From assembly GCA_000711775.1 (NCBI GenBank), contig ARYC01017492.1:1-64000 (forward strand): 64,000 nucleotides of DNA, written 5' to 3'. Below the pieces are notes generated by a model. The model saw nothing but the letters and a program-made list of their open reading frames with translations, did no database searches and was not told the DNA's origin. The number at the start of each line of letters is the position of its first letter. Position 1 is the first letter of the stretch. Below are positions 23,796 to 36,129 of the stretch, piece after piece. The position numbers and the translations under genes are program-made. The DNA is from Oxytricha trifallax. Its lineage: Eukaryota; Ciliophora; Spirotrichea; Sporadotrichida; Oxytrichidae.

Positions 23796-24439
23796 TTAAT
23801 TTAAATAATTGTTTAATAATTTAAATTTTAAAAATAATATGCTAAAAATATAATAAATAATAGCATCTCTAAATGCTTTTAAGTGAGCTTTTATGTTAGA
23901 TTAATATTCAGTAGCTATAATTTAGAGAAAAAAATTAATATCAAAGTCACCTAATTAATATTTATTCTCCTCTAACGATTTTTTTTAATACATAAAAAAT
24001 AAAGAAAAGGAAGGAGTTAATATTAAAAATAAATAATAACCATTTCATTATATTCTCAGCAATCAATATAAAATAAAAAAATATTGCATTTTCTTATTAA
24101 AAATCTTACTTTAAATGAATTAAAAAAATATTATAATTTATTTTAATTAATATGAACTATATTTGAGTTCATAAAAAAATAAAAAATATTCAAAAGAAAA
24201 AAACTAAGAAAATATATTATAATCAAGATAAATAAAATCAATTCAAAAAATCATTTAAAAATTCACAAAAATTAATTAAATTTAAATTTAAATTCAAATT
24301 ACGGTGTAAATTTAGATGCCGAATAGCAAGGGAACATAGTTTAAAATCAATTTTGGAGAATTGCCCAAATAACAAAAATTAAAATAACTTTTTAACATAA
24401 TTTAAAAATCTTAAAATTAAACATTCTACACAACGAACA
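23796..24439. other. AT-rich spacer
   Basis: Poly-A and poly-T rich; no supported gene or repeat. Confidence 0.5.
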
Positions 24440-24645
24440 TATATCTTGCTTCTCAGGGTACTTGGGGCACAGTAAAGATGCAGAATTTATTTATTAGTAG
24501 GATTTATAGAAGAAAAAAAATTACATTCCTTTAATAGACCCCAAAAATACATGAATTTATGAAATCAGTCATGGACATTTTTAAGTAAATTTACACTTTT
24601 CTAGATTTTACTTTGTTCAGCGAAGGACAAATCTTTTAATTTTGA
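24440..24645 (-). repeat. Dispersed ~220-bp repeat, copy 1
   Basis: Reversed, it begins GATTTGTCCTTCGCTGAACAAAGTAAAATC and ends near a GTGCCCC..ACCCTGAGAAGCAAG box. The same order of boxes (TTGACC.TGGTTGAACAGGG, AAATCTAGAAA, CATGACCAATTTCATA, GCATCTTTG, CCTGAGAAG) is found at 39474, 40005 and 59640. No coding function is apparent. Confidence 0.6.
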
Positions 24646-24807
24646 AAAAATTCAATTAATATTTATATTTTAATTCTCTCCAAAACTTGACATTTTTTAG
24701 GCCATTTAAATATTTGAAAATTTTAGTACTTGAAATTTTAGGAATTTAATATGTCGGTATTCCTTTTTTATTTATATACATACCTTAATTTTCTTTTAGT
24801 TTAATTA

Positions 24808-25107
24808 ATGGTTAATTATATTTTTTCAACTTTATCGAATTATCTACATAATTTCAAATTTATGTTAAATCATACCAATTTTATTGTTTTGTTTTTCGTT
24901 ATAGGCTCTCTATATTTATTTCATCAAGTTAACTATATGAATTATCTACTCATGCTTGGTATTAAACAGCGTTACTTTTTGTTTCTAAATTTGGTTATAA
25001 GGCAATTTATGATCTCCAAGCATAAATCTAAATTAATCTTTTATTTTAAAATTAAGCCTCCTATTTTCGCTACTTAAAAAAAACAGTAATTCTATTGATC
25101 TTTTTTG
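24808..25107 (+). CDS. Hydrophobic ~99-residue ORF
   Basis: From ATG 24808 the frame avoids all standard stops for 89 codons and in ciliate code extends to TGA 25105. It reads as a membrane protein (FIVLFFVIGSLYLFHQVNY, YLLMLGIKQRYFLFLNLV) with a basic end (ISKHKSKLIFYFKIK). No family is recognised. AT bias alone favours Phe, Leu and Ile, so it may be spurious. Confidence 0.35.
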
Positions 25108-25497
25108 CTTATTTAGCAATCCTGACATCTCTATTTCCCACTCAACTTTTTAGAGATTCATTATAAGTTTTCACTTACTGCAATCGTTTGGCTAATATAT
25201 TTCACAGTTGAAACTCCATAAAACCTTAATTTATGTGATAATTCAACTTGTAACCAATCACAACATTTGCATATTGTGATAGATAAATGAATAAATTAAT
25301 TTTTACTTTTCAATGTATAGTTGTAAAGAAGAAAATTCGCAAGCATACTAAAATATTTTATTGAAGATCATGTGATATTAATATTAAAATATTTAGATTG
25401 CCTTAATATGTATTTTTAAGTTTTAGTTTTAAAATAACCTGAAGATTAAACAAATTAATTTAGTTTTATTTATTTTAAATATTAAGCTACATCAACA

Positions 25498-25782
25498 ATT
25501 TAAAACAAGAAGAAATCAGAATACGAACACTAAGCAATAGCAACTATAGCTATCAATTGATTGCTAAAGATTTCAGATGCTTAATGAGCAGTGATTCATT
25601 AAATAATTCATGAAATATGTTTTGGTGAAGCTTTACCAAGAAAAACATGCGACTTTCAGGATTTATAATGAAGTTGATAGATTGAATCTACCACTAACTT
25701 CTTTAGTTGCTTAAGTCTCAACACATGGCGATTCTATTTGCAAACAATTCTTTTTATCCAATTTTTAATTAGTGAATATTAA
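25498..25782 (+). CDS. Unrecognised coding island with one internal TGA
   Basis: The frame reads QLQLSIDCQRFQMLNEQ, then TGA, then FIKQFMKYVLVKLYQEKH, IYNEVDRLNLPLTSLVAQ and STHGDSICKQFF. Protein-like sequence on both sides suggests one gene with a nonsense change. No family is recognised. Confidence 0.4.
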
Positions 25783-26341
25783 AATATACAAATATATTAA
25801 ATGATATATCAAAGTTACTATTTCAAAATTAAATCAATCTTATAGACCAATATTATGCTGAACAAAACATTGGTTATTTTTAATTCAATTCACATAATTG
25901 TATTTGTGGGGAGATTTTACAATTGAATTAACTCTTTTCATCCACATTTCTCAGCATATCAATTAGATTAAAAATATATATAGTAGTAGTTTATTTAATT
26001 ATGAGGCTATTATCATTCCAAGTTTTAAAAACATTTAATAAATCTTAGACTATTTTAAGTTTAAGAAAACAGTTTAATAATAGAAAGTAAATTTTATTAT
26101 TATTTATAATTAATTACTTGAAAATAAAATGAGGAAACATATTTATCATTTTGAATTCTGAAAATGTTGCATATTAATTTATTACAAAACTCTTTTATAT
26201 AGTCCCGTAATATAAGCATCACACTTGTAGTTCTTGCCACTTTGTAATTTCATGACTTCCTTCTAATAGAACACTAAGATAGTTCACCAAACTATAAAAT
26301 TCCCAATATTCAAATATAGTTAATATTAATATTAATAAAGA

Positions 26342-26640
26342 ATGAAAAATAATAGAAATAAACCTAGACGTGTAAGTGAAGATAGTAATGGAAGTGAAAA
26401 TGACACAGAATTCTACTGTCTAACTATGATACTTGCATAGTATAGCTTAAAATCAAGAACTGGAAGCAAAATCAACTATCAGGAACCTCTACCTAAATAA
26501 TAAGCATGCAAGTACTAAATTTGACTAGGACTAAGTGAAAACATAAAATCAAAGTCATATCAGTGTGACTTTACACTGAATAGCTTACCAATCAAAATTA
26601 TCAGAATTGTGATTAAATGAATAAGGTTAATCTATATATT
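26342..26640 (+). CDS. Gene start, 60-residue ORF plus continuation
   Basis: ATG 26342 opens MKNNRNKPRRVSEDSNGSEN, a typical low-complexity ciliate N-terminus, then EFYCLTMILAQYSLKSRTG, to TGA 26522. A second frame continues at once (SENIKSKSYQCDFTLNSLPIK) to about 26620. It may be the 5' segment of the gene whose next part lies at 26681-27013. Confidence 0.45.
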
Positions 26641-26680
26641 ACGTTATAATATGTTAATATTGATTTAAATAATACTATTT

Positions 26681-27013
26681 TTGAATATAAGTCTCTTAAA
26701 GCAATATAGCATAATTTAGCATCTTAATGATTACTAGATCAACAAGATACGAATTCCAATTGACACGAGTGCAAACCAATCTACTCAAGAGTACACAGAT
26801 AACAAAATCAGGGTGATCTCGCAGGTGAAAGGTAAGCAATTGGATGCCTGCACTAAGACCCATATTCTTAGAAAGATTAACACACTTAGTCATGCTTTGA
26901 TGCACACCCAAAGAAAAGAAAGGATAGAAATGCAAACTACTCATATAGTAAGAATAGACTCATTTCATTATGAAGTTAATTAGATTTATTTAATTCAAGT
27001 GATAAAAAGATGA
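26681..27013 (+). CDS. Unrecognised ~105-residue coding island
   Basis: One frame without TGA reads YSIIQHLNDYQINKIRIP, SANQSTQEYTDNKIRVIS, KGKQLDACTKTHILRKIN and ERIEMQTTHIVRIDSF before TGA 27011. It contains mixed polar and hydrophobic residues and is likely coding. It is close behind the gene start at 26342 and on the same strand, so both may belong to one gene. Confidence 0.45.
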
Positions 27014-27814
27014 GTCTATAAGTAATGTGATTTATCACTGCAAAGTATTATAAATATTGTAAATATAATGCAAAGATAAAGTACATATTAGATATAGTAT
27101 TGCCAAATATCATTACTATAAAATATAAGTTTGCTAATTTACTACAAGGATTAATTTAACTTCCCATTTTTATGAAATCCTTCTTGGCAACTATATCACT
27201 TTTGTTGAGCTTAAAAGGATATTTATTTATAAATTATTAAAATACATTTTGTATATTGCCTAATATTTTGCGAATAAATTTATCACATATATTATTGTTT
27301 TCTATAAGTGTACTTGTTGCAAAATAAATATTAAGAAATTGACATTTTAAGATTATTTTCATATTATTACACAAATTAAGTAAATTTATTATTATAGTTA
27401 TTTATATTTATAATTGTCATAAATTTAGCAATACATATTTCTACGAACAAAAAGATAAAAATAGCTTCTAATGTAACGGCTACAGTTTAACAATTTCTTT
27501 CTAATTAGCATTTTAAGAAAATATAATAATTATTTTCAAGAATTCTAAGCTTCTGTTAAGTAATATGTATGTAATATATATTTATTCATAAAAATTGATA
27601 AACTTTACCATTCCCCATGATTCAAAAATTGTAAGATTTTAGGTGAGAATTTAATCTTAAATAAATGAACAGCATTTCTCAAGCTTTAAATATATAATAG
27701 TTTTAATTATTTTTATTTATAAATTAGGTTAATGGCTATATTCTGGACTAGAACAACCACAGATTAGTCATATAAAATATTATTTAACCAATCTAAAGTA
27801 ATTCAACCTAATTC

Positions 27815-28218
27815 ATGAAGATCGATCTTTGTCAGCAGACATTGCATCTAGGTACAAATTCTTAACTGAGAGCTCTTGATAAAACGGAACATGCATGCTG
27901 TGAATCTATTCTTGCTTCAGTGCTTTATTTTGCCCATTTAGTATTGAACTTAAGAACGCGATTCTAGTTGACTGGTAATTTGGGAGAAACAAGTTGACTA
28001 TAAAATGAATAAATTACTAGGCAAAATATCTTATAATGCTACGATATATTTCATCCTTCGATCTAAATCTTTAGTGAAGTTCTTCACTTTTCACGAATAT
28101 TTTTTCAAGACAATAGTCCTGCATTCTATAAATTTAATTATTGGCTAGTACTTAAAAAGTCTCAATTGATTATAACTTTAATTTAAATAGAGGAGTAATA
28201 CAACTTATTTCTTATGAT
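27815..28218 (+). CDS. Coding island, 134 codons with one TGA
   Basis: From ATG 27815 the frame reads MKIDLCQQTLHLGTNSQ, CCESILASVLYFAHLV, then after TGA 27995 LQNEQITRQNILQCYD and HFSRIFFQDNSPAFYKFN. A competing frame over 27742-27876 (QISHIKYYLTNLKQFNL, DRSLSADIASRYKF) is equally protein-like, so frame choice is unsure and an indel is possible. No family is recognised. Confidence 0.35.
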
Positions 28219-28357
28219 TTGAATCATAATAGGAAGTAAAAATTATTTGTTATTAGAAATTCAACGTTGTTAAAACTCATTCTACTTGCTTTAAGTTAAA
28301 TAAGGTTCAGGGGTTTGTTTTGTAGCAAGAAGGCTCGTTCAAGATTTATATAATTTC

Positions 28358-28886
28358 GGGGGAGGGGGAAAGTTTCCTGCACCGGTTTATTATAAAAAAA
28401 ATTTTTAGGTTAGTTTCCTGCACTAAATTTTTTTTCATTTTTAGAATTCGATTTTTATCATATTTATCAACAACATTTTTTATTAATTTTTTTTATATAT
28501 TATTACTTAATCTATTCTTCAATTAATCAATATCTTTATTAACATGGAATCTAATCACCATCCAAGCAAGGATAAAATTTATCCACTATATAGATTCCAT
28601 CTGATATTAGTAGACTTCTGTATCTCAACCATAATATTGTTCTCTCTGTACTAATGAAATTCCAAATATTTTATTCAATTGTTGTTAAAATTCTAATTAT
28701 TTCTTTCAATGATATATAATATTAGATAATGTTTAATACTATATTTTCATGCAGTTCGCACATGATATAAAAAATATCTTAAAATTTATGGGTTGTAAAA
28801 AAAGATTTATTGTTAAACTTATGAAATTTTACATATAAAAAAAGTGCAGGAAACTATCACGAGTGCAGGAAACTTTCCCCCCTCCC
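28358..28886. mobile_element. Inverted-repeat element with GC-rich ends
   Basis: The left end GGGGGAGGGGGAAAGTTTCC and the right end, reversed, GGGAGGGGGGAAAGTTTCCTGC match. A second copy of the tttcctgcac motif lies inside each end (near 28416 and 28840), so each terminus has two motif units. The 430-bp centre is AT-rich and non-coding. A MITE or foldback element is likely; related ends occur at 1795-1850 and perhaps 44932. Confidence 0.6.
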
Positions 28887-29189
28887 ATGATTTCTAAAAA
28901 ATTTAGAATGACTAATGATTTATGATTATTAATAATTATTATGATTTAATTAATTAAATACTAAACTAGGCTATTATAATTTAATTTGCGGTCATATTAA
29001 TTATTTAATTCATAATTTGTTTAATACTTAACAAGTGATTAAAAATTTTTGAATATAATTCAAAATAGCTGAAGAGGTTTCACTCGCAACAATTAGAGAA
29101 CAGCTCATTACAATCATATTCTGAGGTCGATGTTAGTTCCAAAACATAATAAATAGGTTAGCTTAAAAAGAAAACTAAGTCATAGCACC

Positions 29190-30346
29190 ATGATGGATAA
29201 TCAAAAAAGTGATAAAAAGGTCGAAAAGAATAGTGAGACTTAGCACCACTGTAATGGATGTCAGAGATTATTTGCAGACAAAAGCAACTAAACAGGCATG
29301 CTAAAGATTACAATTCAATTACTAATTAATTAACCTAAGAGGAGAAAAAGCAGAAATAAAATTGCTCAGCCGCTTAATCGAGAAAAGGCTTATTTTTTAG
29401 TCTCTCATCATAGAGCTATAATTACAATGATTAAGTAGGACTTCCTTTTAAAGCTTAGTCATCTGTGACTATAGTCATACCTACGACGAGCTTAATCATA
29501 CTAATTTCAATATTATACAATAATCATTATCCTATGATTTAAATCGTGTAGATGATAGGGGTGTTGGTCTTCTCAATTTAGACTATCTCAGACACTTTTA
29601 GGTCAATCGACGCTTCATGATTCTTCTCTACGCCTTAATACGGCAACTTGTTGGTAAGCGAAGCCCAGTTGCTGATATGGGAATGCACCACTATGCAACT
29701 TTTTGCTATAAAGAAAAGGTTTCGGTCTCTATACCGAAGTTTAATTCCTTCCCAAGTAGGACTACCAAATTAAGCTCAGCAATGAGTATTCCATTTCTTA
29801 GATTGAATCTCAAAAATAGTTGAAGAATGTGATAGGCCTCAAGTACTGGTTAAAGGTCCTAGTCATATTTGACTAGTCTATCCGTTCTATCCTTATAAGT
29901 GACTACCAGAGAATATAGTATGATCCTCTGTTGACCTAGTCATTCTTACACAGTTATTATAGGGTCTTCAGGACATTCATAGTCTTGGATATGTCCACAG
30001 GAGATTGAATCTAGTGAACATTGTCGTGGACCCGAATTCTGATAGGATTTTAAGGATTGTGAACTTTGAGCACGCTAGTCTTATGACTGACCTAAAGTTG
30101 AAATCCTATACCACCTCGAAACTTTACACTCCTATCAGCTGAGAGTTTGCCTTGGGAAATCCTATGGTCGATGCTTACAGCTTGGCTTCTATTATAGTGC
30201 ACTTCTATAACAACAGGAACTATTACTTCAATATCTAGTCTCAAGATAAGCTAGTCGTGATTGTAAGATCATTCACTATAGTCCAAACGAAGACTAGTAT
30301 ATAAAAAAGATCATTCAAGCGTTCTTTATGACTAAGGACTCATAGT
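29190..30346 (+). pseudogene. C2H2 zinc-finger/pseudokinase gene, TBE-57-kDa-like
   Basis: ATG 29190 opens MMDNQKSDKKVEKNSETQ, followed by a C2H2-type finger (HHCNGCQRLFADKSN; after a shift, LNRHAKDYN). From 29822 one frame carries a kinase C-lobe: LTQLLQGLQDIHSLGYVHRR, then LNLVNIVV and IVNFEHASLM, YTTSKLYTPIS and FALGNPMVDAYSLASIIV. Kinases normally have HRDLKxxN and DFG; here they are HRRLNLVN and NFE, so the catalytic and metal-binding aspartates are missing. Four TGAs interrupt the C-lobe. The finger-plus-kinase order is that of the TBE 57-kDa protein, but sequence similarity to the copy at 40846-42420 is low and no TBE ends are seen here. Confidence 0.6.
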
Positions 30347-30568
30347 CATGGCTATCTATAGCTGAGATTTCAGACCTGCTTAATCAAGTCGACTTTAGTC
30401 AGGCTATACTCTCTTAAAGATACCAACTAGTCATCGAAGTCACATGACTAGCATGACTAACATATGTAGTCATCATTTAAAGATGCTATCCTTAATTGAT
30501 AAAAAGATTAACTCAAACAATATGACTAACAAGAATCAATAATTCAATCCTAGTATTATTAAGGCCAA

Positions 30569-30643
30569 TATCCGCGCTTAATAAATCATAAAGAGATAAA
30601 TATAATTAAATCCAAAAAGTTAAAAATATAATTAGCGCGGATA
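30569..30643. repeat. 75-bp element with short inverted ends
   Basis: TATCCGCGCTTAAT at the left and ATTAGCGCGGATA at the right are near-perfect reverse complements around an AT-rich centre. The GC-rich ends in AT-rich DNA suggest a small foldback element. Confidence 0.5.
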
Positions 30644-32431
30644 AAAAATGGGTTTGTTTATAAATGTATATATTAGTCCTAAAATATGACTATAGTGTTA
30701 ACATTATATTAATCTTTAAAATTAAATTACTCATATATAATTAAATAAGTATGAACGTATTAATATGCATTAATTTAATTTTTCAATTTATTTGAGAGTT
30801 TTACTCTAAAAATAAACCTAAAATTTTTACAAATTAAGATTATGAATATTCCATAATTTAATTTTAAATCACTATAGTCATGACTAATTAGTCTAAATAT
30901 AATATATAATCTTTTTTATTTTTTTAGATTAACACAATCATCTTATTTTTAATAATTTTTGAATCATGGGGATTGTTTTGAAGATACGATTGACAGATTT
31001 TCTAAATCAAACAAAATTTATTTTGAATTACGCCTTTAAAGGAATTCATAGCAACGTCTAAGTTGGCTATATAGCAGTTATTTAACACGAATTACTTTAT
31101 ACAGATTTAATTTTTATACATTTGGAATTTAATAATCATAACGCTTATAGAATACATAAGATATATTTATTATAAAATAATTTAGGATATGGAAATAAAA
31201 TTGAAACTATCTGAATGAAATAAAAACTTTTTATTTTTAAAAAAAAGAGTCATTTTCCTGTCATTCTTGATGGATTGTCAATCAATTATAAATAAATAGT
31301 AGAGTAAGATTTTATTGTCTTTCTTTGAAAATTATTGGAAAGTGAAGTGTATTAAACCAAATAAATATACTTTAAACTGAAAAATATGATTTACCACATT
31401 AAACATCAAAATTGAAGTTTAATGTAATATGAATATGGGAAGTATTTTGTAATGAATTTAATTAAAGCTAAGAATTATTAGACTGCTGGATTAAGAGTAA
31501 TATGCAAAAGTAACCAACTGATTAACATGATAATTAAGATGAGATGTAAGCACACAAGAGATGACAGCTCGTAAATGAAAAAAAACTATTTATAAATTAC
31601 CACTATAGCTCTATTATAATTATCGAAAAACGTCTCCTTAACTTATCAGAATAATTTATCTAAAGTTAGTAAATTGAATAGCTTATTTTAAATGTTTTTA
31701 ATATCGATCATAAATATTTCAATTAAAATAAATTGATTTTTCAAATTAATAAACAGAAAGTATACATATTATTTAGATAAAAACATAATTTAAAATACAA
31801 AATGAATGGAATAACATAAACCTCTGTGAGTTAAATGAGCTTCATTTCATAAATATTTAAAGTAAGTTAATAGTTATTTTAAATCTATTCTTTATTATAC
31901 TTTCTATACTAAAATATTTTACTATTACAGATTATATTCTAAATTATTCACCACATCTAAGTTGTAGGGTTCCAAATTTGCGAGAACATAATTTCCAAAA
32001 TATGATATATTTTTAAAGTAACTAATAACTTAAAAAGATCTCAATCTTTCAAATATATGCATTTAATTTACTATACAATCTAATATAAATTCACCAGATT
32101 TAAGGATTAAATGTCAAATAATTATAATAATTAAAAGTGTTCTTAAAATACACAAACATGGCTTCTTAAACTCAATTATTTACTTTGAATTTAAGTTATT
32201 TAAAATATAATTTAATTTACAAATAATAGTTGAACGGCTGTTTTGATTAAATATATCTCTTATATTTCCTATTGTTTCGTATTTTATTAATACAAATACC
32301 CTTACAGATACTGTTGGTGATTTTCCTAGATATTTTATATTTTTTGATTGCAATTATTCTTGCAGCAACCTCAAACAACATTGTTATAATATCCTCAATG
32401 CTAAATAAGTCTTACGAATATTTTAAAACTT
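30644..32431. other. AT-rich spacer
   Basis: No gene or repeat is supported over this stretch. A frame at 32310-32420 (DFPRYFIFFDCNYSC, LKQHCYNILNAKQ) may belong to the following island in another frame. Confidence 0.4.
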
Positions 32432-32857
32432 AAATAAATTCCACTTGATTAGCTGTTTCCCTCAAGGCATTCAAATAGATCACTTCAAACTACCGAGGAA
32501 CTGTTGATAACTAATGAAAACTTGCAAGCATCTTAAATAAATGCGTTGTATGAAACTTAACACTATCTCGATTCTTCTTTGTACGATGATTTTCCTCGTC
32601 GATATGTGCTTGGTCATGGAGTTCTTGTTTAGATTCAAATTCATAATGTTCCCTTCATCAATATCTATTGTGGGTTATTAGTCAATTCAATAAGCCAGCT
32701 ATATTTACCTCTCATAGTAGCTGAAAGAGTCGTTCTACAGCATCCAAAGATACACTGCAAGAACTTTTATAAAATCTTGGATATTCAATAGCAATATCAT
32801 ATTTAGCAACTGAATAGAGGTTAACGGTAAATGTGCTGTATATAGGAGAGGTAATGA
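32432..32857 (+). CDS. Unrecognised ~140-residue coding island
   Basis: A TGA-free frame runs to TGA 32855-32857. It reads SRHSNRSLQTTEELLI, YETQHYLDSSLYDDFPRR, YVLGHGVLVQIQIHNVPF, YCGLLVNSISQLYLPLIV and ERVVLQHPKIHCKNFYK. The balanced composition and use of TAA/TAG for glutamine make it one of the better islands. No family is recognised. No start codon is assigned, so it is probably an internal segment. Confidence 0.55.
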
Positions 32858-33564
32858 AAAAGTTATTAGAATTTGAATTTATGAATAAAGGTGAATCAAG
32901 TCATAATGCTTGATTTTATAAAATAGCACGGAGACTAGCGTACCTATGAGTACATTTATGATATAGTCTATTATAAAACTCTACTTCGTATTCAGCAATT
33001 ACAAATCTCTTATTCAAAATATACATTAAAACTATAGGAAGAATCAAAAATTAATTTATAATATTAGAAATCTACGCATATTATAATGATTAATTTTCAA
33101 TATAGCAGTTAATTAACAATATATTCTATTATCTTAAAAGTATTAATCATTTATTTGTCTTATTAATTCATGAATAGTTTATTGAATGAGATTTAATGCC
33201 ACTCTTCAGATATACTCTATAATATTTAGTTTCTACTTTGTTATTATGCGTTGAATAAAAAGACCTTCTCTAAAACTTTCTAAATCTTTTAATAATTCAT
33301 ATTAGTCTTGTGTAAAATCTTCATTTGAATAGTATTAATGGTTGACAAGATGATCATTCAAATATACTTTACTATTTGTTTTAGAAGTTATAACTATAAC
33401 ACTTTTTGATTTTTTCTTGACTAAAAATAATACTATTTGAAACAGTAAAGAAAATATATCAAATTAATGCACTATTAAATCCAATTAGTTAGAAAATTTT
33501 TATTATTCTAATATTAGAATTCAATATTAATTTAAAATAAAAATTGATTTAATATGTCTCAAAA
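32858..33564. other. AT-rich spacer
   Basis: No convincing frame; a short stretch at 33245-33345 (VEQKDLLQNFLNLL) is too weak to call. Confidence 0.35.
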
Positions 33565-33816
33565 ATGGCTTACGTTATATCAAGAAATATGAATTTTAGA
33601 CATCAGTTTAAGTTAAATTACATTGAGAAATACTTTGAAGAATTTGAGAAAAATTATTACTTTTGCATTACAACTACCTATTCAGCTATGACTACCGGTT
33701 CTTGACCAACAACTAAAAAGTGAAACCCTAATTTTTAAACTAACATGTATCAGAAAAATTCTAACTGCCTCCAAATTGGTAGTGCAGTACTTAAAGCTAG
33801 AAGTGAAAATTCCTGA
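33565..33816 (+). CDS. Gene start, 83 codons with two internal TGAs
   Basis: ATG 33565 opens MAYVISRNMNFRHQFKLNY and continues EKYFEEFEKNYYFCITTTY, TTGS, TGA 33703, PTTKK, TGA 33721, NPNFQTNMYQKNSNCLQIG, ending at TGA 33814. The frame stays protein-like across both TGAs. EKYFEEFE resembles EKCFDEFE at 12664, hinting at related genes. It looks like a decayed or interrupted gene. Confidence 0.35.
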
Positions 33817-34659
33817 CAATTTATGTTTGCACAATATTATCATTTATATTTTCTCATTAATTTAAATCTGTATTTGATTCACAATAAAGAATCAATTTTA
33901 TAATTTAATTAATTGTGAGGATCATTTCAATTTTACTCTATTTAATAGTTTTAAAAGGTAATGTATATTTTGACTAAAATATATTTACAAAAATGAATAA
34001 ATTTAATGATTAACTTATTTTTATTAAGAATTTAATATATTAATCAGTCACTTTCTTAAAAAACTATATTAGTAAATAATCGCCTATCGTAATTGCATTA
34101 ATTTTTATATAAACAAATTTATTGCAACTTCAATTTATCAATTCTGTTTAAGAGCTGCTTAAGCGAATTAAAATAATCTACATATTTTAAAGCCTGTTTT
34201 TATCTTTGTGATTAACCACTAGAACTTCTGATTGTCATGTAACTATTTCAAATCATTAAAATTATATTTAACTAATCTATTTACTATGTAATCAATTCCA
34301 ATTTATATTAACAGCATACATATAAATATTAATTAAAATTATTGATATTGACATTTTATGCTATATTATTCACTGCAAACACTTTAATTCCAGCTTTATC
34401 TTGCTTTTGATGATTTAAAGCCAATAATTCTATCTAGTATTTACTATTTAGTGCTTGGTTGCGCGTTAGTGTTTATTATTATCAGTTGAGTCTAGTCTAT
34501 TCAACTGCTTTTTCAACTTTGGTTTATGAAATGATTAATTAAGTCAAGAAATTTAAACAATAAATTAGATTATATAACAGAGAAATTAAAATTAAAAAGT
34601 GATAATAAAATGTGATAATTAATACATTAGTAAATATAATATTTTTTCTTTCTTAGTTG
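33817..34659. other. AT-rich spacer
   Basis: No supported gene or repeat. Confidence 0.4.
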
Positions 34660-35170
34660 CAGTTGAGAAAGATGTGGTAGTGTTGCCAGCTATAAGTGCC
34701 AATGTGTCACTAATTTAACGGTTAACCAAAGCGACTGAATGAGCCGTGCTCATTATATGTAGCAATAATCATATTAACATCATTTGATCTATCACCAATT
34801 GGCACCTGCTCTTTTTTCGTGCTTTCCTCTCTCAGACCTTTTAAGGTTATTTTCTAAATATTTATAGAATTACTTAAGGCTCAAGTTATTTAAAACATAT
34901 ACTGCTGTTCAAATTACAACATCATTGTCAATCTTTTTAATAATAGTGACATCATTCAAGTACTTTAGATCTCACTGAACTGGTGAAGTATGATTATGCT
35001 TATGGATAAAGACATCAACATGAGCTTCTATCGAGTTAATGTAGCAACTACGTGTAAACGAAAGAATGTCAATAGATCAACCAAAATATATGTTATCTTG
35101 CATAGTGAGAGCAAGGGGATTGACATTAAGAATGGTTTGTTGTTTGTTTATATTTATTTCTTAATTAATT
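34660..35170 (+). CDS. Unrecognised coding island in several frames
   Basis: Pieces are AVEKDVVVLPAISANVSL at about 34665, IFIELLKAQVIQNIYCC near 34850, LTELVKYDYAYGQRHQHELL near 34972, and an overlapping frame from ATG 34990 (MDKDINMSFYRVNVATTC, RKNVNRSTKIYVILHSES). The last is 60 codons free of all stops. Frame changes imply indels or segment junctions. No family is recognised. Confidence 0.35.
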
Positions 35171-36079
35171 AATTAATAAATTTATTTATAATAAATGAAA
35201 ATCTTTATTTAAAAATTAAATTATTGAGACGTTAATATTGATACTAATTCCTTGAATCGAAAAAACAAGAATGAAACATAAAATGAAGTCATTTGATTGA
35301 ATAAAACAGAGAATAACTTGAAGTTAAGTGAGAAGCATAATGAACTATATGACTTAAATTTCTTTGAAAACTTTAAAATAAAGAATGCTTATTGAGACTC
35401 ATAAACTAAATACTGGCAGTAAAATAACATATAAAAAAGAGTAATGGAATGACATATTATTCATATATTATTAAAGAAAAGTTTCATTAAGGTATTATCG
35501 ATATTAATTATCAAAATGAAAAGGGTCTAGCAGATAGGATGTTAATTGACAACAGATCAGAAGTATCAAACTAATCTTGCCTCACATTAATAAAACTAAA
35601 ATAGTTTCGAAATATAAAATCAATATAATATTTTTTATTGGACATTATTTATAATTATGATAGCAACCATACATTTATATATTGTATCGAAGAGATTTCC
35701 TCATTTTAAACAATTTTTCATTATATAATTCTATTAAATCTTCAAGTAACTTGTTGTTATAAAACTTACTATGCAGACATTGGATTTTATATTATTTCAA
35801 ATAACTAAAAAAGAATTATTTAAAAAGCCACATTACTTTTCCAAGTAATATGAATAATAACTATTATTTGCAAACCAATTTTTAAAATTGATAATTGAAA
35901 AATTCTTGCATTTAAAAAAAATAGATAAGTCTTTTAATCACAATAAAGTGTAAGAATTAGAAATCTTTAAGAGAAAAATTTCAGTGAATCGTTAAAATTA
36001 AAAATAAATGGATAATATTAATCAGGAGCTTTAATAATTATATTTAATTTTTTTTTTTTTGAAGCTATGTATTTGGAAG
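35171..36079. other. AT-rich spacer
   Basis: No supported gene or repeat; ends in a poly-T run at about 36049-36060. Confidence 0.4.
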
Positions 36080-36129
36080 TTAACTAGTGAGAAAAATAGA
36101 ATTCTCGTCTCATTTTCATACTCATCAAG

